Shown: piece by piece, positions 62,953 to 64,000 of the stretch
Layout of the letters: each line of letters opens with the position of its first letter
Position numbering within the stretch: the stretch's first letter is position 1
Source of the DNA: Pseudomonas wayambapalatensis
GTDB taxonomy: Bacteria; Pseudomonadota; Gammaproteobacteria; Pseudomonadales; Pseudomonadaceae
NCBI GenBank assembly: GCA_014268975.2
Contig: CP077096.1
Location: 863,001 to 927,000 of the forward strand
Direction: 5' to 3'
DNA: 64,000 bases
Notes under the pieces: model-generated
The model's database searches: none
What the model was told of the DNA's origin: nothing
Seen by the model: only the letters and a program-made list of their open reading frames with translations
Program-made: the position numbers and the translations under genes

Positions 62953-64000
62953 ATGCACTCACCTCGACGGGTCGCGATCCTGGGGGGCAACCGTATCCCC
63001 TTCGCCCGCTCCAATGGCGCCTACGCCACTGCCAGCAACCAGGCAATGCTCACCGCCACCCTGGAAGGCCTGGTGGAGCGCTACCGCCTGCATGGCCAGC
63101 GCCTGGGCGAGGTGGTGGCAGGTGCGGTGCTCAAGCATTCGCGCGACATGAACCTGACCCGCGAGTGTGTGCTGGGTTCGCGTCTGTCGCCGCAAACACC
63201 CGCCTACGACATCCAGCAAGCCTGCGGCACCGGCCTTGAGGCGGCGCTGCTGGTGGCCAACAAGATCGCCCTCGGGCAGATCGACAGCGGCATAGCTGGT
63301 GGCGTCGATACCACTTCGGACGCGCCGATCGCCATCAATGAAGGGCTGCGCCGGGTCTTGCTGCAGGCGAACCGGGGCAAGACCCTGAGCGAGCGCCTGA
63401 GGCCCTTCCTGAATGTACGTCCGAGTTTTCTGAAGCCTGAGTTCCCACGCAATGGCGAGCCACGTACCGGGCTGTCGATGGGCGAGCACTGCGAACGCAT
63501 GGCTCAGACCTGGCAGATCGGACGCGCCGAACAGGACGAACTGGCACTGCTCAGTCATCGCCATCTGGCCGCGTCCTACACCGAAGGCTGGCATGACGAC
63601 CTGCTCACGCCTTACCTCGGCCTGACCCGCGACAACAACTTGCGTGCGGACCTCACCCCAGAGCAGTTGGCCAAGCTCAGACCGGTGTTCGACAAAGGTG
63701 CCCAGGGCACCCTGACTGCCGGAAACTCCACGCCGCTGACTGATGGCGCCTCGTTGGTGTTGCTGGGCGGCGAGGCCTGGGCCGAGGCGCGCGGTTTGCC
63801 CGTTCTCGCCTATCTGGTCGATGGCGAGAACGCGGCGGTGGACTTCGTCAAAGGCCAGGAGGGGCTGCTGATGGCGCCGGTTCATGCCGTGCCGCGGCTG
63901 TTGGCGCGTAATGGCCTGAGCCTGCAGGACTTCGACTACTACGAAATCCACGAGGCCTTCGCGGCCCAGGTGCTCTGCACGCTGAAGGCCTGGGAGGACG
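62953..64000 (+). CDS. Acetyl-CoA C-acetyltransferase (thiolase), C-terminus beyond window
   Basis: 349 residues of a thiolase that acts in acyl-chain synthesis or breakdown. The nucleophile cysteine is in DIQQACGTGLEAAL, TAGNSTPLTDGAS is the family signature and YEIHEAFAAQVL carries the catalytic histidine. The final cysteine motif lies beyond base 64000. ATG 62953 follows AGGAGGAATC. It is divergent from the FabG-like/MaoC pair; the same trio is found in other P. putida-group genomes, as I recall. Confidence 0.92.
   Translation, partial: MHSPRRVAILGGNRIPFARSNGAYATASNQAMLTATLEGLVERYRLHGQRLGEVVAGAVLKHSRDMNLTRECVLGSRLSPQTPAYDIQQACGTGLEAALLVANKIALGQIDSGIAGGVDTTSDAPIAINEGLRRVLLQANRGKTLSERLRPFLNVRPSFLKPEFPRNGEPRTGLSMGEHCERMAQTWQIGRAEQDELALLSHRHLAASYTEGWHDDLLTPYLGLTRDNNLRADLTPEQLAKLRPVFDKGAQGTLTAGNSTPLTDGASLVLLGGEAWAEARGLPVLAYLVDGENAAVDFVKGQEGLLMAPVHAVPRLLARNGLSLQDFDYYEIHEAFAAQVLCTLKAWED

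Overview
The window is about 64 kb of a high-GC gammaproteobacterial chromosome, most likely from a Pseudomonas of the P. putida group. The evidence is the aerobic (CobG/CobI/CobJ-type) cobalamin genes, the P. aeruginosa-like order retS-purD-purH-fis-dusB-DUF3426-prmA-accC-accB-aroQ-dsbD-ctpL-gcbA-DUF2333-nudix-sui1-speA, a tad/PprAB pilus locus, and many GGAGCGGGCTTGCCCGC-type REP elements. Family and synteny names come from reading the translations and from memory; no database search was run.

Layout. (1) 1-5427: cobL (cut by the window edge, minus) diverges from a tightly overlapping cobG-cobH-cobI-cobJ operon for corrin ring synthesis. (2) 5520-7557: three consecutive unrecognised genes whose products look like diverged copies of one another; this is the best candidate here for an undescribed system. 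(3) 7572-19897: minus-strand core genes, comprising the RetS-like hybrid kinase, purine synthesis (purD, purH), the dusB-fis operon, a zinc-ribbon membrane protein, prmA, the biotin carboxylase pair accB-accC and aroQ. (4) 20077-25683: dsbD, a methyl-accepting chemotaxis protein and a GcbA-like diguanylate cyclase, all minus. (5) 25934-30178, plus strand: DUF2333, Nudix hydrolase, SUI1 family protein, arginine decarboxylase. (6) 30221-39436: MATE transporter, a 1633-residue alpha-2-macroglobulin lipoprotein with an intact thioester motif, a small membrane protein and PBP1C.

(7) 39689-57969 is a surface-structure region. It has a glycine-rich repeat lipoprotein followed by a ShlB/FhaC-type outer-membrane transporter, a receiver-only regulator, flp divergent from the assembly genes rcpC-rcpA-tadZ-tadA-tadB-tadC-tadD and a small DUF3613-like gene, then pprB, fppA, a TadE/F-like gene, pprA and an inverted tadG-like gene. 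These should together build a type IVb Flp pilus, with PprA (sensor kinase) and PprB (response regulator) as regulators. (8) 58188-64000: two tandem DUF4136-like lipoproteins, cmoM (tRNA wobble modification), a MazG-like pyrophosphohydrolase, and a MaoC hydratase / two-domain ketoacyl reductase pair divergent from a thiolase that runs off the window.

No tRNA, rRNA, CRISPR array, transposase or prophage gene was recognised. No gene-free stretch exceeds about 300 bases. The longest gaps are the flp/rcpC divergent region (283 bp), the region upstream of the glycine-rich lipoprotein (252 bp) and the gcbA/DUF2333 divergent region (250 bp). Very long ORFs antisense to purH, the macroglobulin gene and other genes are GC-driven shadows and are left out.
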